From the NCBI GenBank assembly GCA_021791055.1, contig JAJYXI010000028.1, forward strand, positions 46,908 to 110,907: a stretch of DNA of 64,000 bases. Direction: 5' to 3'. Made by a program: the position numbers and the translations under genes. Positions 61,968 to 64,000 of this stretch are shown here, one piece after another. The notes below the pieces were generated by a model. That model made no database searches and was not told the DNA's origin. It saw nothing but the letters and a program-made list of their open reading frames with translations. Every line of letters begins with the position of its first letter. Within the stretch, counting starts at the first letter, position 1. This DNA is from Nitrospirota bacterium. Lineage in GTDB: Bacteria; Nitrospirota; Thermodesulfovibrionia; Thermodesulfovibrionales; Dissulfurispiraceae.

Positions 61968-63737
61968 CTACTTATCGTGTTTCAAAGTAACGGTGAGGGA
62001 GTTTTTCTCCTTTACTACATGAAACTTTGTGGGTTTTAGTTGTTCGATCTTAACGAGCACGGCGCCCTTTTCCTTCTTATCTTCCTCTACCACAACATTA
62101 CCGACAAAGGATGATTCGAACTTCACGGCCTTTTCTATCTTGCTCACTGCCGGTTTTATTTTGATAACAATCCATTTTTTGCCCCCGATCGTCTCTGCAG
62201 ATGCGCTGTATTTTATGGCTGCATCGAGGTTGGGAATATGTATTGAGATGGTGGACTTCTTTTTTGGCTCAACAAGGGATACATTTGTAATCTCAAGTGC
62301 CTTTGCCTCTGCTTTTTTCTCTTTTCTTGCCTCTTCCTTTACCTTTGCCTTCTTTGGCTTCTTCGTTTCTTTTGCAGGCGCAGCCTTCGTTGTTTTGGCC
62401 GGCGCTGCGACAGCAGGTTTCTTCACTGCAGGTACAACAGTTTTTACAGGCCCTGCAGTGATTGCAAAGGATTCTGACTTGTTGTACTGCACCTCCACAA
62501 CTGCCGTGCCATTCACAAACTCTGATGCATGTATCTTATTTGGTATGAGCGCTCCTGTTCCTGTTGTTGACAGTTGGACATCAGGACCAACTATATTATA
62601 ATTCTTGATCGCATGACCGAGCTGATTATATACGGTTATCTTTATTTTAAACCTCTGTCCTGCAACTGCTGAATCAGGGGTTGTAATCTCAAACCTCTCG
62701 GGTATGGGTGAAATCACCTTTACAAGATCGCTGGTGCCTTTCTGGGCCTTGCCGATCTCTGTGACGACAATGGCAATATCTTCAGCAGCATCGTATCTGA
62801 GATCGAATTTTGTTTGTCCGTTTACAAATTCATATGCAGCCATTGTGGAAGGGTATGGCTTAAATTTTCCTGAGGTTGTAATCGCTATTCCGTTTCCGGT
62901 TGTTGAATAGTTTGATACGACATTATTAAAGCGGTCAATGGCAGCTATGACTACCTCGAATGGCTCTCCGGCAATAGCCTCTTTAGGGACAAATACCCTA
63001 AATGAATTCACATGACCGTTGAGTATCTCAATCTTTTCGCTCGCCCCAAAGCTCCCTGTTATTAAATCCTTTGCTTCTACTATTGCTGTTCCTGCTTTCT
63101 GGGACATTAGAGAAACGACGCACATTCCATTCTTGAAATCAGGAATCGAAGCCATATCAATCTTTGGCTCGGCATTGCCCTTGAATATAAGATTCAGATT
63201 TTTCCCCAAAATCTGCTCTGAAACAGTATTCCCAAAGGAGTCTTTTGCAATTATTTTTATATCAAACTTCTCGCCTGCCTGCGCAGCACGCGGCCCCTTA
63301 ATCACAAAGGAGTTAAGCTTGTTCGGGGATATGGACAGATCCTTTGACAGGATAGGAAGGGGGATGCCGCTCTCTCTCACAGACAGATTGACGGCCTCTG
63401 CAACCTTATCCATTATGCTTATAGTTAGCGCTCCGTTTGCAAAAGAGGATGCCTTAAAAGAAGAAGGTCTTATTACGGCTGAACCGGAAACCGACACCTG
63501 AAACTCCCTCTCTGTCTCTCCAAAATTGGTAATGATGTTATTAAATGCATCCACTGCCTGCAATTTTATGGATGTCTCTTCTCCTGCAATTATCCTGTCC
63601 GGCATCGAAACATTAAAGTGATCAAACTTTCCGGGCTTTACTATAATCTCCCCTGAATATGCGAATGAAGGGACTGCTGCTATTATGGTTATAATCAGTT
63701 GCAGAAAGATGAGTGACCTCACAATGCCTCTTATCAT
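61968..63737 (-). CDS. Secreted protein with Ig-like repeats and AMIN-like domain
   Basis: A 589-residue exported protein: signal peptide (SLIFLQLIITIIAAVPSFAYS), then about four Ig-like repeats of roughly 95 residues, each with the phrases AGE..., DAFNN/DSFGN/DRFNN/NQLGH and FVNG, then a Lys/Ala/Pro linker (about residues 440-490) and a C-terminal domain resembling AMIN (ALEITNVSLVEPKKKSTISIHI). AMIN domains bind peptidoglycan or sit in secretins such as PilQ. It may be an envelope scaffold; the combination is not familiar. Confidence 0.72.
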   Translation of the reverse strand: MIRGIVRSLIFLQLIITIIAAVPSFAYSGEIIVKPGKFDHFNVSMPDRIIAGEETSIKLQAVDAFNNIITNFGETEREFQVSVSGSAVIRPSSFKASSFANGALTISIMDKVAEAVNLSVRESGIPLPILSKDLSISPNKLNSFVIKGPRAAQAGEKFDIKIIAKDSFGNTVSEQILGKNLNLIFKGNAEPKIDMASIPDFKNGMCVVSLMSQKAGTAIVEAKDLITGSFGASEKIEILNGHVNSFRVFVPKEAIAGEPFEVVIAAIDRFNNVVSNYSTTGNGIAITTSGKFKPYPSTMAAYEFVNGQTKFDLRYDAAEDIAIVVTEIGKAQKGTSDLVKVISPIPERFEITTPDSAVAGQRFKIKITVYNQLGHAIKNYNIVGPDVQLSTTGTGALIPNKIHASEFVNGTAVVEVQYNKSESFAITAGPVKTVVPAVKKPAVAAPAKTTKAAPAKETKKPKKAKVKEEARKEKKAEAKALEITNVSLVEPKKKSTISIHIPNLDAAIKYSASAETIGGKKWIVIKIKPAVSKIEKAVKFESSFVGNVVVEEDKKEKGAVLVKIEQLKPTKFHVVKEKNSLTVTLKHDK

Positions 63738-64000
63738 ATAAACCCCCTGTAAAAGGATTAGTTTTATTATAAATTTATTAACAAAAAGTATATCATAAAC
63801 ACCTGTAAATATATACTATTTTAAATATTTTCAGTATAGTAGCATATTAAAATAAAATTTACCACTACTCCCCTCCAAAAAGTTTTTTTGTAAAAATTTT
63901 TTGGAGAGCCCTGAAAATGTCCGCTGCTTCTTGAAAAATTGATAAACCATCTGATAGTATTAACAATGCCTGAGGATAGCGTAAAGGCAAGCTTGCTGCT
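63738..64000. other. Upstream spacer without recognised gene
   Basis: The spacer is AT-rich and contains the hairpin CTCCAAAAA...TTTTTGGAG (63872-63906), possibly a terminator or repeat. No coding region was found up to the window end. Confidence 0.5.

Noticed and set aside
63872-63906. Hairpin CTCCAAAAA...TTTTTGGAG as a further copy of repeat family C
   Set aside because: Only the A/T-rich core is similar; the GGGGTC and GGGGTAT flanks are absent. Probably a terminator or a chance palindrome.
1-64000. CRISPR arrays, rRNA genes, prophage or transposase genes
   Set aside because: No regularly spaced direct repeats, no rRNA-like sequence and no integrase, transposase or phage structural gene were seen anywhere in the window.

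Overview
The window looks like a chromosomal segment of an anaerobic sulfite/sulfate-reducing or sulfur-disproportionating bacterium, most likely a Nitrospirota member of the Thermodesulfovibrionia type. The main reason is a near-complete dissimilatory sulfite reductase locus: dsrAB, dsrD, dsrC, dsrMKJOP and dsrN, plus DVU0298-type and RsbRD_N-type companions. It also carries sulfur-relay genes (DsrE/F/H-like, TusA). The presence of dsrD and the absence of dsrL point to the reductive direction. The taxonomic call is inference from gene content, not from a marker comparison.

Layout. 1-1.6 kb (+): sulfur-relay operon dsrH/E/F-like-tusA. 1.6-8 kb (-): dsrC, an RsbRD_N-like protein, dsrMKJOP and a small ferredoxin; a bidirectional hairpin terminator separates the two operons. 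8-13.3 kb (-): dsrABD, then dsrN with a HEAT-repeat DVU0298-family gene. 13.4-17.8 kb (+): smc, an RRM RNA-binding protein and rpsU. 17.9-25.2 kb (+): glcD, moxR, DUF58, a transglutaminase, then an odd trio of HAMP membrane protein, seven-haem cytochrome c and HAMP membrane protein. 25.3-36.4 kb (+): gyrA, a small membrane protein, a transporter-histidine kinase fusion, its NtrC-type regulator, and a three-subunit formate dehydrogenase. 36.5-43.3 kb (+): an acetate-use operon (cNMP/CBS/DUF294 protein, DnaQ-like exonuclease, DUF485, actP, acs) behind a candidate sigma-54 promoter with two upstream dyads, closed by a terminator. 43.3-51.9 kb: housekeeping genes (HD protein, hisD, cutA, M29 aminopeptidase, purF, uvrB) and small unknowns. 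52.1-53.65 kb: an accessory patch that looks like integron gene cassettes (secreted protein, BrnTA toxin-antitoxin, frameshifted Phd-like antitoxin) around an attC-like site. 53.65-63.7 kb: isochorismatase-like hydrolase, a haem-c chemoreceptor, an APS kinase, dnaE, accA, ftsY and a secreted Ig-like/AMIN-like protein.

How it fits together. DsrAB with DsrC, DsrD and the membrane complex DsrMKJOP form the sulfite-reduction respiratory chain, with DsrN predicted to amidate sirohaem. Formate dehydrogenase and acetate uptake/activation (ActP, Acs) would supply electrons and carbon. The symporter-kinase and NtrC-type regulator lie just upstream of both operons and are plausible controllers of the sigma-54 promoter.

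Most unusual features: (i) three families of short palindromic elements that sit in frame inside conserved protein genes or next to ribosome binding sites; (ii) the integron-cassette-like patch; (iii) the symporter-kinase/sigma-54 acetate regulon; (iv) recurrent leaderless promoter architecture; (v) an inverted-repeat element splitting the DUF58-transglutaminase pair. No tRNA, rRNA, CRISPR array or transposase gene was seen.
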